A stretch of 64,000 nucleotides of DNA from Lamellibrachia satsuma (taxonomy: Eukaryota > Annelida > Polychaeta > Sabellida > Siboglinidae). The stretch is taken from assembly GCA_033239005.1 (NCBI GenBank), contig BSQZ01000054.1, forward strand, positions 3,669,431-3,733,430, in the 5' to 3' direction. Position numbers and translations under genes: made by a program. Shown here piece after piece: positions 1 to 13,470 of the stretch; within the stretch, counting starts at the first letter, position 1; every line of letters starts with the position of its first letter. The notes beneath the pieces are model-generated. The model searched no databases. It was not told the DNA's origin and saw nothing but the letters and a program-made list of their open reading frames with translations.

Positions 1-183
1 AGAGAGCCAAATTAATCTGATAGTTCCACCGGCCACACCCAGGGGATGTCCATCCTTGTCCAAACTCATTTCGCTGTCCAGTTCAGTGTTGTCGACACTG
101 TCCACCAGGTGGTGTGCATTGTACGTCAACTAGTATAGTTGACTTTTCTTACACCATTTGACACTTGGTATAAGACTTCGCAT

Positions 184-355
184 TTCAGGACACTGTGAGG
201 ACAATATCTCTCAGGACACTGTGTCTTAAGACAATTTCTCCCTGGACACTATTAGGCAGGATATCATCTTGCAGGACACTCTAATTATCTTCTAGGACAT
301 TTTCTTCTAGGACAAAATCTCATTCTCTTTTGTGACATTGTCTCTTAGGACAGTT
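184..355. repeat. Degenerate GGACA repeat
   Basis: Six or seven imperfect copies of a roughly 28-bp unit built on a CAGGACACT or TAGGACA core, for example near 187, 213, 274 and 296. The copies are strongly diverged, so this is an old or weakly homogenised tandem repeat. No protein or RNA function is apparent. Confidence 0.5.
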
Positions 356-566
356 TGCAGAATGTTCCTTTAAAAATTTACAAAATGTAGACAATCTTAC
401 ACCCGAAGAACTGACAGTCACTTTTTGAAGTGACCAGAATTTAAAGAATTTTTCAGGACAACCCTTTCTCCACTACACACGCATAAGACAACACACCTCA
501 TTATAGCATACTTCTGGTTATAATGATCTGGCCTCTTATTAGAAACAACATCATCAAAACAATATC

Positions 567-780
567 GATAATAACATTACATAATGTCTCAGTATCGTTT
601 TAACACAACTGCAAACCAAACTTAGTTCCTCTCACCAATACACGTTTGGTCAGTTGTGATAATAACATTACATAATTGTTGATAAGTTGTGATAATAACA
701 TTACATAATGTCTCAGTATCGTTTTAACACAACTGCAAACCAAACTTAGTTCCTCTCACCAATACACGTTTGGACAGTTG
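567..780. repeat. Near-identical 90-bp tandem duplication
   Basis: A 90-bp segment at 567-656 recurs at 691-780 with one visible mismatch (TTTGGTCAG versus TTTGGACAG). Between the copies, 657-690 holds a partial third copy of the opening GATAATAACATTACATAAT. The near-identity implies a recent local duplication. Confidence 0.85.
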
Positions 781-873
781 GAAAAATCATCCTGACAAGT
801 TGTCATAGTTTCCGAATTTAATGTATGATTAAAACCAAACCCTCTCTGGTTCATAAAGTCACATGCATCTAAA

Positions 874-1020
874 ATGGTATTTTCACAGGTTCATAATTAC
901 AATACTAAAATCATTTTCTCTGCAGCTGCGTCCCAAATCTGGAACAAACTCCCTGTTACTGTAAAATCATCTGACACTTTAGATACCTTCCAAAGATATA
1001 TTTTACTATGCAATATGTTT
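874..1020 (+). pseudogene. Non-LTR retrotransposon ORF2 C-terminal relic
   Basis: The plus-strand frame reads FSAAASQIWNKLPVTVKSSD followed by a TLDTFQ stretch. This matches the block found just before the end of many LINE ORF2 proteins (an aromatic/Ala-Ala-x-x-x-Trp-Asn-x-Leu-Pro core, then a serine-rich stretch and a Phe-Lys/Gln segment). Only this short C-terminal piece remains. There is no RT domain upstream, so it is a 5'-truncated or eroded insertion. The core motif is read directly; the clade cannot be decided from so little sequence. Confidence 0.6.
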
Positions 1021-3029
1021 ATAACAAGGTACACTTTTATGAGCTCCAAACGCCGCATACTATTGCACCTATTGTGTGCATGTAACTTCAATGGATCTAA
1101 TCCAACATTTTGACCAAGATTAATGTCTACCTCATTATGGGGACACACTAACATGGGTCAATTGTTTGTCAATGGAAGAAATATCTTTTCCCCATTTACA
1201 GAATTTATACAGGTTAAATATTGTATTTTAAACAGTTGGAATTTTATTTTAGTATGGTAGCAAAGTAACTTTTGAAAATCACCTGAATGTTTTCTACCTG
1301 GAAAAAAGGAAATCGTCTTAAGATTAATATCACGATAACATACCTTTCTTGAATGCTGAACTACCCTGGAACATGTTGAAAGTTTTTGAGAATTTTCGTG
1401 ACAAATGCCGCGATAGTGCGAACATAACCGCCATCGTGATGCAGAATCTGACGCAACGTCAATAAGACAGCAGTCTTGACACTGCAGCTGCTGAAGTGCT
1501 ACTCTTGACACGTCACCAGTGTCAATGTCGGTAGGGTCAACACGTCAGTGGTGTCAATATGGTCATTTATGCAGCATCACGGGAAAATGTCCCATGGAAT
1601 TTCATCGATGAGTCCGACGTGACACATGTCAATCAGACAATTGCCATCCAATGTCACAGGTGTCAATGACACAATGTAGAGATTTCTGATTTGATGTCTG
1701 TCAATCAAACAATGGCAAGACTACCAATATGACATATGTCAATCAAACCGAAACCTGCAGGGCTAGACCAGCTCCGTAGGAGAATTGTGACTACAGCCGC
1801 AGTATGCACAGACAGCAATACTGCAAAACCTGGTGACAGCTGAGCATTCGTCAAGACAAGCCAGCCTAACAGCACCACTCTAAACTTGCACCACCGTCAT
1901 GCTGCACATGTGTGATGGCTATTTCAGCCACTCTGGGAGCCTGTACCGCCAGTGCCAACACTCGTTAGTATGCGGTGCATTGGCCGTGGCAACTGGACCG
2001 CTTGAGGTGAGGCCCTTGACGGAATGAATAATGATTACACTTGCTGCTCCCTGTCACAGCAAATTAATGCTCCCTGTTCCACACATCGGTGGCACATCAG
2101 TCGTAACTAAGACTCATCTCGGATTCAAAGTGCCACTGAATATTGATAAAGCTCCCGGACTCTGTCACTTGTGCAGACTTTGAAGTTCCGACTGTCGAAA
2201 TGTCATCCAGCAGTCAGCACCAGATGGCGCTAACACTAGCGTCTTATCGCACGACGCCAACATAAGTATTGCTGCATGGATGACTGCTTTATTAAAAATC
2301 AATACAAGCACCTTATTATAGCTGCAAGCGGTGCTGGCTTTGGCAAAAACATACCTTTATCCAATTTACTGCCAGTTACCGGATTAATTATTAAATAACA
2401 ATACGAATACTGTATTATGCCTAATTAGCAATCACTTTTCAACAATGCCCTCTGGTGTACATGCACAATTAATCCAGTGCAGCCACATGACCTGTGATTG
2501 CAATGACGGTAACGCTGTCAGCTCGCAGACCGGATGACATGGAAATGTTCACTGGAACTGAACACAAAATAAGTCCGACGGCAACAGCTCAATACTGCAG
2601 TGTGCAGGAGTAACACGGTTCGACGTAGATGCTGGCCACACCCTACAGGCTAACTGACCAACTATACACAGGCCACCAGAAGTAGCTATTACCGTATCTC
2701 ACCTGTTACATGACCCCCAGTGACTGCACGCCATACATAGAAGCTATGCATTCACTGGTAATGGACTAGATGAAACAAATTATTGAAACAACAATATTAT
2801 GAATACAACCTAATAGTAATAATAATAATGTTAATATAATTATGTATAATATCGTTATGATTGTCCAAAGCAAAATCTGTTCACCTATGGTTACAAATAT
2901 TTTGCATTAGTTTCCACGGCACAAATAAATCAAAAGTGGTCATAATATACATAATATCTCATTTAAAACATGGTGATATGGTAAAAACTGTTGCCTAACT
3001 TCTGAAAGTTGACCCAGAGTGATGTTATG
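1021..3029. other. Unassigned DNA with a weak GTCAAT repeat
   Basis: No convincing exon, RNA gene or transposon end was recognised. Between about 1500 and 1750 the motif TGTCAATCA or TGTCAAT recurs at least six times at irregular 25-60 bp spacing (1519, 1543, 1628, 1653, 1702, 1738), like a decayed tandem repeat. From 2800 to 3000 the sequence becomes A/T rich. Confidence 0.4.
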
Positions 3030-3031
3030 CG

Positions 3032-3071
<40 letters not shown>
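3030..3071. repeat. (CA)n(TA)n compound microsatellite
   Basis: An uninterrupted CA run followed directly by a TA run. Confidence 0.95.
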
Positions 3072-3355
3072 AACAGTGTTTGTATTTTCCATGTGTACAA
3101 CTTCGACTGTGTCTAAAATAAAAAAGTAGCTTCTATAGATTAAAACGGTTGTTTAGTTATTATTTAATATAAATAAAAGTCAGGCAACTATAAAATGTAA
3201 TATAACACAAGTCATCTTATATCTTAGCCAAAATAACCACAATATATTGTGATACATATCGCAATACGGTCCTCTGTATTGCAATACAAAAGTTTGGCAA
3301 TACCCAACCCTTGCCCAGAGGTTCAATTGGGGGGATGCAGTGATCTAATAAAAAC
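3072..3355. other. Unassigned AT-rich spacer
   Basis: No gene was recognised. A short inverted pair around 3262-3287 (CGCAATAC and GTATTGCA) lies just upstream of the perfect hairpin at 3356. Confidence 0.4.
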
Positions 3356-3397
3356 TGCACCCAAACCTTTGTGAGTGCTCCCAAAGGTTTGGGTGCA
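3356..3397. repeat. Perfect 16-bp hairpin
   Basis: The left arm TGCACCCAAACCTTTG (3356-3371) and its exact reverse complement (3382-3397) are separated by a 10-nt loop. A transcript of either strand would form a stable stem. No T-run follows that would make it a terminator, and no TSD was found that would make it a transposon. Confidence 0.85.
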
Positions 3398-3708
3398 AAG
3401 GGAAACAGAATCCCAGCCTGCAGGCATGCGGGAAGGACACGGTTGGGAAGGAAATCCAGTGGCACGCACACGCACGCACTGTTGACATGCCAGCGTGTAT
3501 GCGTGCACACACACACACAAAACAGCTGTTGGCTCGACTGCACTAAGCAGACCACCCAAAAGTCCTGCGGAGACCGGGAAGAGGAGGAAAAAGGGAAGAC
3601 TTTGGGAAGCATAAGATGACAGGTTATGCCCCTAATAAACTCTACTAGCAGACGTGGCTGTTAGCTGCTAACAGTGGATGTGTCAATCTCTTTAGAGAGC
3701 ATGAATAC
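3398..3708. other. Unassigned spacer with CA/CACG tract
   Basis: It contains a CACGCACGCAC and CACACACA tract around 3464-3520. The open frames on both strands around 3217-3619 overlap one another, have low-complexity composition and show no recognised domain, so none is called a gene. Confidence 0.4.
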
Positions 3709-5188
3709 TGCACTGGACATGGGTGTGTATTAGGAGGTAATACATATCACTCCTGGCATTGATGGCTGGCACTGGACCTGGTTGTGTGTTAGGAGGTAAT
3801 ACATATCACTCCAGGTGTTGATGGCTGGCACTGGACCTGGCTGTGTGTTAGGAGGGAATACATATCACTCCAGTTGTTGATGGCTGGCACTGGACCTGGG
3901 TTCGTGTGAGGAGGGAATACATATCACTCCAGTTGTTGATGGCTGGCACTGGACCTGGCTGTGTGTTAAGAGGGAATACATATCACTCCAGTTGTTGATG
4001 GCTGGCACTGGACCTGGGTGCGTGTTAGGAGGGAATACATATCCCTCCAGGCATTGATGGCTGGTACTGGACCTGGCTGTGTGTTAGGAGGGAATACATA
4101 TCACTCCAGTTGTTGATGGCTGGCACTGGACCTGGCTGTGTGTTAGGAGGGAATACATATCATTCCAGGCGTTGATGGCTGGCACTGGACCTGGCTGTGT
4201 GTTAGGAGGGAATACATATCACTCCAGGCGTTGATGGCTGGCACTGGACCTGGCTGTGTTTTAGGAGGGAATACATATCACTCCAGGTGTTGATGGCTGG
4301 CACTGGACCTGGCTGTGTGTTAGGAGGGAATACATATCACTCCAGTTGTTGATGGCTGGCACTGGACCTGGGTTCGTGTGAGGAGGGAATACATATCACT
4401 CCAGTTGTTGATGGCTGGCACTGGACCTGGCTGTGTGTTAAGAGGGAATACATATCACTCCAGTTGTTGATGGCTGGCACTGGACCTGGGTGCGTGTTAG
4501 GAGGGAATACATATCCCTCCAGGCATTGATGGCTGGTACTGGACCTGGCTGTGTGTTAGGAGGGAATACATATCACTCCAGTTGTTGATGGCTGGCACTG
4601 GACCTGGCTGTGTGTTAGGAGGGAATACATATCATTCCAGGCGTTGATGGCTGGCACTGGACCTGGCTGTGTGTTAGGAGGGAATACATATCACTCCAGG
4701 CGTTGATGGCTGGCACTGGACCTGGCTGTGTTTTAGGAGGGAATACATATCACTCCAGGTGTTGATGGCTGGCACTGGACCTGGCTGTGCGTTAGGAGGG
4801 AATACATATCACTCCAGGTGTTGATGGCTGGCACTGGACCTGGCTGTGCGTTAGGAGGGAATACATATCACTCCAGGTGTTGATGGCTGGCACTGGACCT
4901 GGCTGTGCGTTAGGAGGGAATACATATCACTCCAGGCGTTGATGGCTGGCACTGGACCTGGCTGTGCGTTAGGAGGGAATACATATCACTCCAGGCGTTG
5001 ATGGCTGGCACTGGACCTGGGTGTGCGTTAGGAGGGAATACATATCACTCCAGGTGTTGACGGCTGGCACTGGACCTGGGTGTGTGTTAGGAGGGAATAC
5101 ATAAAACTCCAGGTGTTGATGGCTGGCACTGGACCTGGGTGTGTGTTAGGAGGGAATACATAAAACTCCAGGTGTTGATGGCTGGCAC
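3709..5188. repeat. 59-bp satellite array, about 25 units
   Basis: The unit contains GATGGCTGGCACTGGACCTG and then GGAGGGAATACATATCACTC. It repeats every 59 bp for nearly 1.5 kb. Variants are phased: the rare variant GGTTCGTGTGAGGAG occurs at about 3899 and 4371, exactly 472 bp (8 x 59) apart, with matching neighbouring variants. This shows an 8-unit higher-order duplication. The period is not a multiple of three and the unit is not coding. Confidence 0.97.
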
Positions 5189-5773
5189 AGCTGCAGGAGT
5201 GATTGTCAATTGTCTCCAAAATTGTTAGAATTTTTGTTTAAAATTTTAATATTGCTCTTTTAAATGCATGGGTTTAAAATCGTGAAATATTATGAATCAG
5301 AATAATTACTAAGAAACATTAATTTATGTAATTAGTTCACACACGAGATGATATACGTGTGGTGTGTGTGCGTGCGTGCATGTTTGAGCAACGACAACAG
5401 ATTCCTGGGAAAACTCTCCATCAGAGACGGTGCTAACTTGGTGTCGAGGAACAAATCCAGCATCAGACAAGATCATTATTTGGCAGTGCCCTGATTTCCT
5501 GCCATGTTAAGGAACCTTGCATCTCCCAGGGTGGCCTACACAGGCCAGACGGTCGATTCGCTGGGGAAGACTAAACATCGTCTCTTGATTGTGTTGAGTG
5601 TTTAAAATCACACACAACAACAATACGGGCTGCCCTTGCCCTGTTGAACTAGCCTGCTGGGGGGGGAGGGGGGTCAATATACTGCCAGTATACCATCTTT
5701 GAGAATTTTTCTAACTGACCCCCATAAACACGTTTGTCAAAATTATACCCTTTTCAAGTCGGAATACAATCAA
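5189..5773. other. Unassigned DNA with G-run
   Basis: It contains a GTGTGCGTGCGTGCATG microsatellite near 5361 and a G-rich run at about 5658-5673. No gene was recognised. Confidence 0.4.
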
Positions 5774-6954
<1,181 letters not shown>

Positions 6955-9900
6955 TTTTCCTTTATGGCAGCTATAGCTAAGGGGACTGGACACACAATAA
7001 ATAAAATTTTATTTTATTTATTTTTATTTTATTATTATTTTCCTTTCTTGTAGCCATAGCTAAGGGGACTGGACACACCATAAATAAAATTTTATTTGAT
7101 TTATTTTATTATTTTCCTTTCTGGCAGCCATAGCTAAGGGGACTGGACACACAATAAATAAAATTTTATTTTATTATTATTATTTTCCTTTCTTGCAGCC
7201 ATAGCTAAGGGGACTGGACACACAATAAATAAAATTTTATTTTATTTATTTTTATTTTATTATTATTTTCCTTTCTTGCAGCCATAGCTAAGGGGACTGG
7301 ACACACAATAAATAAAATTTTATTTTATTTATTTTTATTTTATTATTATTTTCTTTTCTTACAGCCATAGCTAAGGGGACTGGACACACAATAAATAAAA
7401 TTTTATTTTATTTTATTATTATTTTCTTTTCTTACAGCCATAGCTAAGGGGACTGGACACACAATAAATAAAATTTTATTTTATTATTATTATTTTCCTT
7501 TCTTGCAGCCATAGCTAAGGGGACTGGACACACAATAAATAAAATTTTATTTTATTTATTTTTATTTTATTATTATTTTCCTTTCTTGTAGCCATAGCTA
7601 AGGGGACTGGACACCCATAAATAAAATTTTATTTGATTTATTTTATTATTTTCCTTTCTGGCAGCCATAGCTAAGGGGACTGGACACACAATAAATAAAA
7701 TTTTATTTTATTATTATTATTTTCCTTTCTTGCAGCCATAGCTAAGGGGACTGGACACACAATAAATAAAATTTTATTTTATTTATTTTTATTTTATTAT
7801 TATTTTCCTTTCTTGCAGCCATAGCTAAGGGGACTGGACACACAATAAATAAAATTTTATTTTATTTATTTTTATTTTATTATTATTTTCTTTTCTTACA
7901 GCCATAGCTAAGGGGACTGGACACACAATAAATAAAATTTTATTTTATTTTATTATTATTTTCTTTTCTTACAGCCATAGCTAAGGGGACTGGACACACA
8001 ATAAATAAAATTTTATTTTATTATTATTATTTTCCTTTCTTGCAGCCATAGCTAAGGGAACTGGACACACAATAAATAAAATTTTATTTTATTGATTTTT
8101 ATTTTATTATTTTCCTTTCCGGCAGACATAGCTAAGGGGACTGGACACACCATAAATAAAATTTTATTTTTATTTTATTATTATTTTCCTTTCTTGCAGC
8201 CATAGCTAAGGGGACTGGACACACAATAAATACAATTTTATTTTATTTATTTTATTATTATTTTCCTTTCTTGCAGCCATAGCTAAGGGGACTGGACACA
8301 CCATAAATAAAATTTTATTTTTATTTTATTATTATTTTCCTTTCTTGCAGCCATAGCTAAGGGGACTGGACACACCATAAATAAAATTTTATTTTATTTA
8401 TTTTTATTTTATTATTATTTTCCTTTCTTGCAGCCATAGCTAAGGGGACTGGACACACCATAAATAAAATTTTATTTTATTTATTTTTATTTTATTATTA
8501 TTTTCCTTTCTTGCAGCCATAGCTAAGGGGACTGGACACACAATAAATACAATTTTATTTTATTTATTTTTATTTTATTATTATTTTCCTTTCTGGCAGC
8601 CATAGCTAAGGGGACTGGACACACCATAAATAAAATTTTATTTTATTTATTTTAATTTTATTATTATTTTCTTTTCTTACAGCCATAGCTAAGGGGACTG
8701 GACACACAATAAATAAAATTTTATTTTATTATTATTTTCCTATCTGGCAGCCATAGCTAAGGGGACTGGACACACCATAAATAAAATTTTATTTTATTAT
8801 TATTTTCCTTTCTGGCAGACATAGCTAAGGGGACTGGACACACAATAAATAAAATTTTATTTTATTATTATTTTCCTTTCTTGCAGCCATAGCTAAGGGG
8901 ACTGGACACACCATAAATAAAATTTTATTTATTTTAATTTTATTATTATTTTCCTTTCTTGCAGCCATAGCTAAGGGGACTGGACACACCATAAATAAAA
9001 TTTTATTTTTATTTTATTATTATTTTCCTTTCTTGCAGCCATAGCTAAGGGGACTGGACACACCATAAATAAAATTTTATTTTATTTATTTTTATTTTAT
9101 TATTATTTTCCTTTCTGGCAGACATAGCTAAGGGGACTGGACACACCATAAATAAAATTTTATTTTATTTATTTTATTATTTTCCTTTCTGGCAGACATA
9201 GCTAAGGGGACTGGACACACAATAAAATTTTATTTTATTATTATTTTCCTTTCTTGCAGCCATAGCTAAGGGGACTGGACACACCATAAATAAAATTTTA
9301 TTTTATTTATTTTATTATTTTCCTTTCTGGTAGACATAGCTAAGGGGACTGGACACACAATAAATAAAATTTTATTTTATTATTATTATTTTCCTTTCTT
9401 GCAGCCATAGCTAAGGGAACTGGACACACCATAAATAAAATTTTATTTTATTTATTTTTATTTTATTATTATTTTCCTTTCTGGCAGACATAGCTAAGGG
9501 GACTGGACACACCATAAATAAAATTTTATTTTATTATTATTTTCCTTCTTGCAGCCATAGCTAAGGGGACTGGACACACCATAAATAAAATTTTATTTTT
9601 ATTTTCCTATCTGGCAGCCATAGCTAAGGGGACTGGACACACCATAAATAAAATTTTATTTTATTATTATTTTCCTTTCTTGCAGCCATAGCTAAGGGTA
9701 CTGGACACACAATAAATAAAATTTTATTTTATTTATTTTTATTTTATTATTATTTTCCTTTCTGGCAGACATAGCTAAGGGGACTGGACACACAATAAAT
9801 AAAATTTTATTTTATTTATTTTTATTTTATTATTATTTTCCTTTCTGGCAGACATAGCTAAGGGGACTGGACACACCATAAATAAAATTTTATTTTATTA

Positions 9901-10126
9901 TTATTTTCCTTTCTTGCAGCCATAGTTAAGGGTACTGGACACACAATAAATAAAATTTTATTTTATTTATTTTTATTTTATTATTATTTTCCTTTCTTGC
10001 AGCCATAGCTAAGGGGACTGGACACACAATAAAATTTTATTTTATTTATTTTAATTTTATTATTATTTTCCTTTCTTGCAGCCATAGCTAAGGGGACTGG
10101 ACACACCATAAATAAAATTTTAATCA
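6955..10126 (+). repeat. Long AT-rich array, ~42 units, with acceptor-like tract and AATAAA
   Basis: Units of about 62-83 bp (mean near 76) each carry, in order: TTTTCCTTTCTTGCAG or a close variant; CATAGCTAAGGGGACTGGAC; ACACAATAAATAAAATTTTA; and a variable TTTTATTTATTTTATTATTA tail. Length differences come mainly from the A/T tail. A variant with TTTGATT occurs at 7095 and 7632, 537 bp apart, with the same neighbouring variants, so blocks of about seven units were duplicated. The polypyrimidine-CAG tract fits a 3' splice-acceptor consensus on the plus strand, and AATAAA fits a polyadenylation signal. AATAAAATTTTATT is self-complementary. Whether any unit is used in transcripts cannot be seen from sequence. 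Confidence 0.97.
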
Positions 10127-10489
10127 GCACCACACTTCATTAAATTGAATTTATTTTTGACATCGTGGCCGTCCAACATCTTGAGAATACAGGTGCTCCG
10201 ACTGGTGCTAGTGCTACAAATTATACTCAGCTTAAACTTAATTATGCCTCCATCTGCCTATCCACCGAGGGAGTTTGACTGAATTATAGCAACTTTATTG
10301 ATTATTGCTCGACATAAGATGTATTTGTAGGTGGCAACGACTGCACCGTTCTGGTCAGAACTACATCGCATGCTCATCGCTACTTGATCAAATATAATTT
10401 CCCCAGGTCAATACCTCATTCATCATGGCAATGCGAGTAGAACGTTCATTACAAGCTCTCACTGCATTCAAAACGTGTATCTTTTTATT
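10127..10489. other. Unassigned DNA right of the AT array
   Basis: This is the single-copy flank of the array; the last unit ends in ATAAATAAAATTTTAATCAG. No gene or transposon end was recognised. Confidence 0.4.
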
Positions 10490-10984
10490 GTATGTATAGT
10501 TTTTTTATCTGTTACTGTATCAGGTGAGACTGATACACAATAAAGTAAACTTTGTGTTAAAGCAAAATAATAGTCAGGTTTTGGGCCTATGCATGTAAAA
10601 GATTAATTAAAACAACCATTTGCATCTACAATCAAAAACATCTGATCGTATGTATAGTTTTTTATCTGTTACTGTACAATGGGTGAGATTGATACACAAT
10701 AAAGTTAACTTTGATAGTTATTTTTGTTAAAATGAAACAAGTCAGGTTTTGGGCTGATGTGTGTAAAAGATTGATTAAAACAACCATTTGCAACTACAAT
10801 CAAAAACATCTGATCGTATGTATAGTTTTTTTTATCTGTTACTGTACAATGGGTGAGATTGATACACAATAAAGTTAACTTTGATAGTTATTTTCGTTAA
10901 AATGAAACAAGTCAGGTTTTGGGCCTATGCATGTAAAAGATTGATTAAAACAACCATTTGAAACTACAATCAAAAACATCACGC
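10490..10984. repeat. ~160-168-bp repeat, three copies
   Basis: The segment starting TATGTATAGTTTTTT-ATCTGTTACTG recurs at 10491, 10649 and 10817 (spacings 158 and 168). Each copy continues through CACAATAAAGT and GTCAGGTTTTGGGC to ACAACCATTTG. The second and third copies resemble each other more than the first, consistent with stepwise duplication. Confidence 0.88.
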
Positions 10985-12650
10985 CAGTACGGCCGCAGCA
11001 TACTATTAGATAACCCTACATTACAACGGCGTATAATGTGACAATATTCATTCACCAAATGAAAATCTATCTGTAAACATAGTCCTATAGTTGCCAATAG
11101 GATATGGTCATGCTGTTTGCATCTAAACTCAACTTATGCAACATATTTTGACATTTGTTTCTCCTATTCTGACTTAACAGCTACCCTGATTGAGTTTGTG
11201 GACAAAAACATGACTTGTTTCACTTTAACAAAAGCAAAGTAGAAAGGTTTTCTATTACATGCACTTGGAATAATAGGCTGACTTCTGTTTCATAAGACAA
11301 TGTCAAAGAAGTACTTACAGGGTAAAACATGGTAAAAAAGGGTAAAACAGATCAGAGTATTTGAGGTAAGCAAAAAAAAAACACAGCATTGAGATAAAAA
11401 ATTACGAAATATTGCAATGTATGATTTTTGTGTACTGTGTTAACATGAGAAAATGTATGACACAACATGATTTATAATGCACGTATTAACTTAGAATACA
11501 TGAAACAAAGCTTGAGAAAAAATATATCAACCTGTAAAACGAGTGTTACAAATGTTTACAATAAATGCATAATAACACAGTAATTTAAAACTAATTTAAT
11601 TTACAGTATCAAACTATTTAATCTCTTTGTGAACGGTCATACACGTTGTTTCATATTTGCCTAAATTCCATAATCTACCCCTAAATATCCATGCATGATG
11701 GTTAAATTGTCAGGTTGGTTTAGATAGGTCAATTTATTTCTTGAAACATTTCTATAAATATATCACACTTAATGTGTAGTACAGTGAAAACCCTGGCTTG
11801 TGTGTTAACACACGGACAGACACAAGTTATTTGTGTGTCAATCATGTTGAATCTTACGCAACTTTCAGTCAGCACAGCTGGCTGTTCAGTGCTGATACCT
11901 GGTGATTACCGCCTGCCCTACAAAGTATGCATGATTCAGTTCTGCCACCTAGTGAACACTCAAAACAGCACTATTTCAATGTGGATCTACTACTGTTCAC
12001 GAGATGGCGCCACTGGCGAATCATATACCATTATAGATCCAAATTCATTGTGGTGTCACATTTTAGTGGATACAAATCTTTTAATCTACCGCATGCAGTC
12101 AACAATGATACAATGATATATTACTAGAATGAAGTTAGTTAGACTAACATTACATATATATCTGTTCCTGTACACTGTTTGATTCGTAGGCACGCTTTTC
12201 ATTTTCTAAGCATACAGTATGAGAAATTTTTAACTCCAATTTCTCTGATCAAAATGGATATCTAATTCGTAAGCTGCCAGTAAAAGAGGTTGTGAACCCA
12301 CATAATTCTGAAAAACATACAGTTCAGTTTAGAATGTTAAGAATGTGTGACTTTATTACTGACAACATAAGGAAATTCCCTCTGCTTCGATGCACACAGT
12401 ACGTTAATTATTACTCCAACAGGAGATGAGTAGTAGTTATAGGGTGAAACAAATTAACTACTGTACTCATCTTGAATATTGGTCCAATAACACGAAGGCA
12501 TCCTTTTAATAGTCTTGACTAGACATTAGATACAAATCTAGAAAATAACCGCTACAAGAGTATTTATGAAACAATCTCATAAATCGCCGCAAAATGTGTC
12601 TGCCTTGAATCTGTTCCCCGACGTCTTAGTTCCAACAGATGCCACCATGT
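10985..12650. other. Unassigned DNA
   Basis: No domain, RNA gene or TIR element was recognised. Two overlapping plus frames at 11772-12127 have ordinary lengths for chance frames and no known motif. A GAGATGGCGCCACTGG motif at about 12001 resembles short motifs at 2224 and 55893 but is too short to define a family. Confidence 0.35.
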
Positions 12651-13470
12651 GTCAGCTGGAAGATTATAGACCTGAGACCTGTGGTGCTTATTGGGACACA
12701 CTGTTTCAGTTCCTGACTCACAGTCTTCACAGCACTAATAACGACAGTCTCGTCTCCGACAGTCTTCAAAAGGCTAATCTCCTAGACGAACAGTTCCAAG
12801 TCACATTCACTTTAGAACTAAATACTGTTTCCCCCCTCCTAGGTTTAATCAATCAATGCCAGAATTTTAGACTAACGCCAGTGGCTTCAGTAAGATGAAA
12901 GAAAGGTTGCTTTCACATGGCCTGTCCACATGATCAAGTCAACGCCATTGTTCTAAGAAAATTAAATGTGTTATAGCCACCGTCAACTACCTCCGGACTG
13001 CAAGACAGTAAAACATTTAAGAAATCCAGAGTAATGAGGCCAGGAACTATTGTACAACGACCCTCAGATCAATATGCTGTAATATGATGGAACATTTAAT
13101 TTCTTTCAATGGTTTCTTTCAGGCAGATCTTGAAACACAAATAATATCTCCGGTAGATAGCTAAGCATTTCACAGGCAGTCTGGTCGACACGCTGACCTC
13201 ATCATCACGGATTATCGAAGGAATTTGACAAGGTGGCGTGTGGACAGCCTTTGTGTAAATTTGAGTTCTACGGCATCAGAGGAAATGTCTTAAAGTGGGC
13301 CAATAGTCTCCTCAACAACTCAACTCAGCGGGTGGTTTTCGATGGAAAAATGTCAGATCCAGTACCAATGGCATATGTTGTGCCAAAGAGCAGTGTTCCA
13401 GGCCAAAGAACCATCTTGGCAGTTATACATCAAAGCTCCCTGGACCGGTGCTACGCCAGAAAGGCACATT
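12651..13470 (+). pseudogene. Degraded LINE reverse transcriptase (family distinct from the CR1-like copies)
   Basis: Scattered plus-strand frames carry RT landmarks in the right order. About 12750-12820 reads SLQKANLLDEQFQVTFT, the stretch before the RT core that usually ends in a Phe-Thr. Around 13045-13110 reads SICCNMMEHLISF, matching the conserved Leu-Thr-Ser-x-x-Cys-Lys-x-x-Glu block. At 13222-13400 come FDKVACGQPLCKFEFYGIRG and then TQRVVFDGKMSDPVPM, matching the 'FDKV...L..GI.G...W...L.NR.Q.V..DG..S' block of the palm. The glycine-rich PQGS segment is corrupted (VPKSSVPG) and the catalytic Asp-Asp motif is absent. Frames shift repeatedly, so the copy is dead. Confidence 0.7.

Noticed and set aside
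3709..5188. Telomere-like TTAGGAGGG repeat
   Set aside because: The word is part of a 59-bp satellite unit, not a short telomeric repeat.
6955..10126. Series of real exons, each starting at a CAG acceptor
   Set aside because: The tract between acceptor-like sites is only about 60 bp of A/T-rich repeat with stops in all frames and no donor consensus; kept as a repeat with a testable effect on transcripts.
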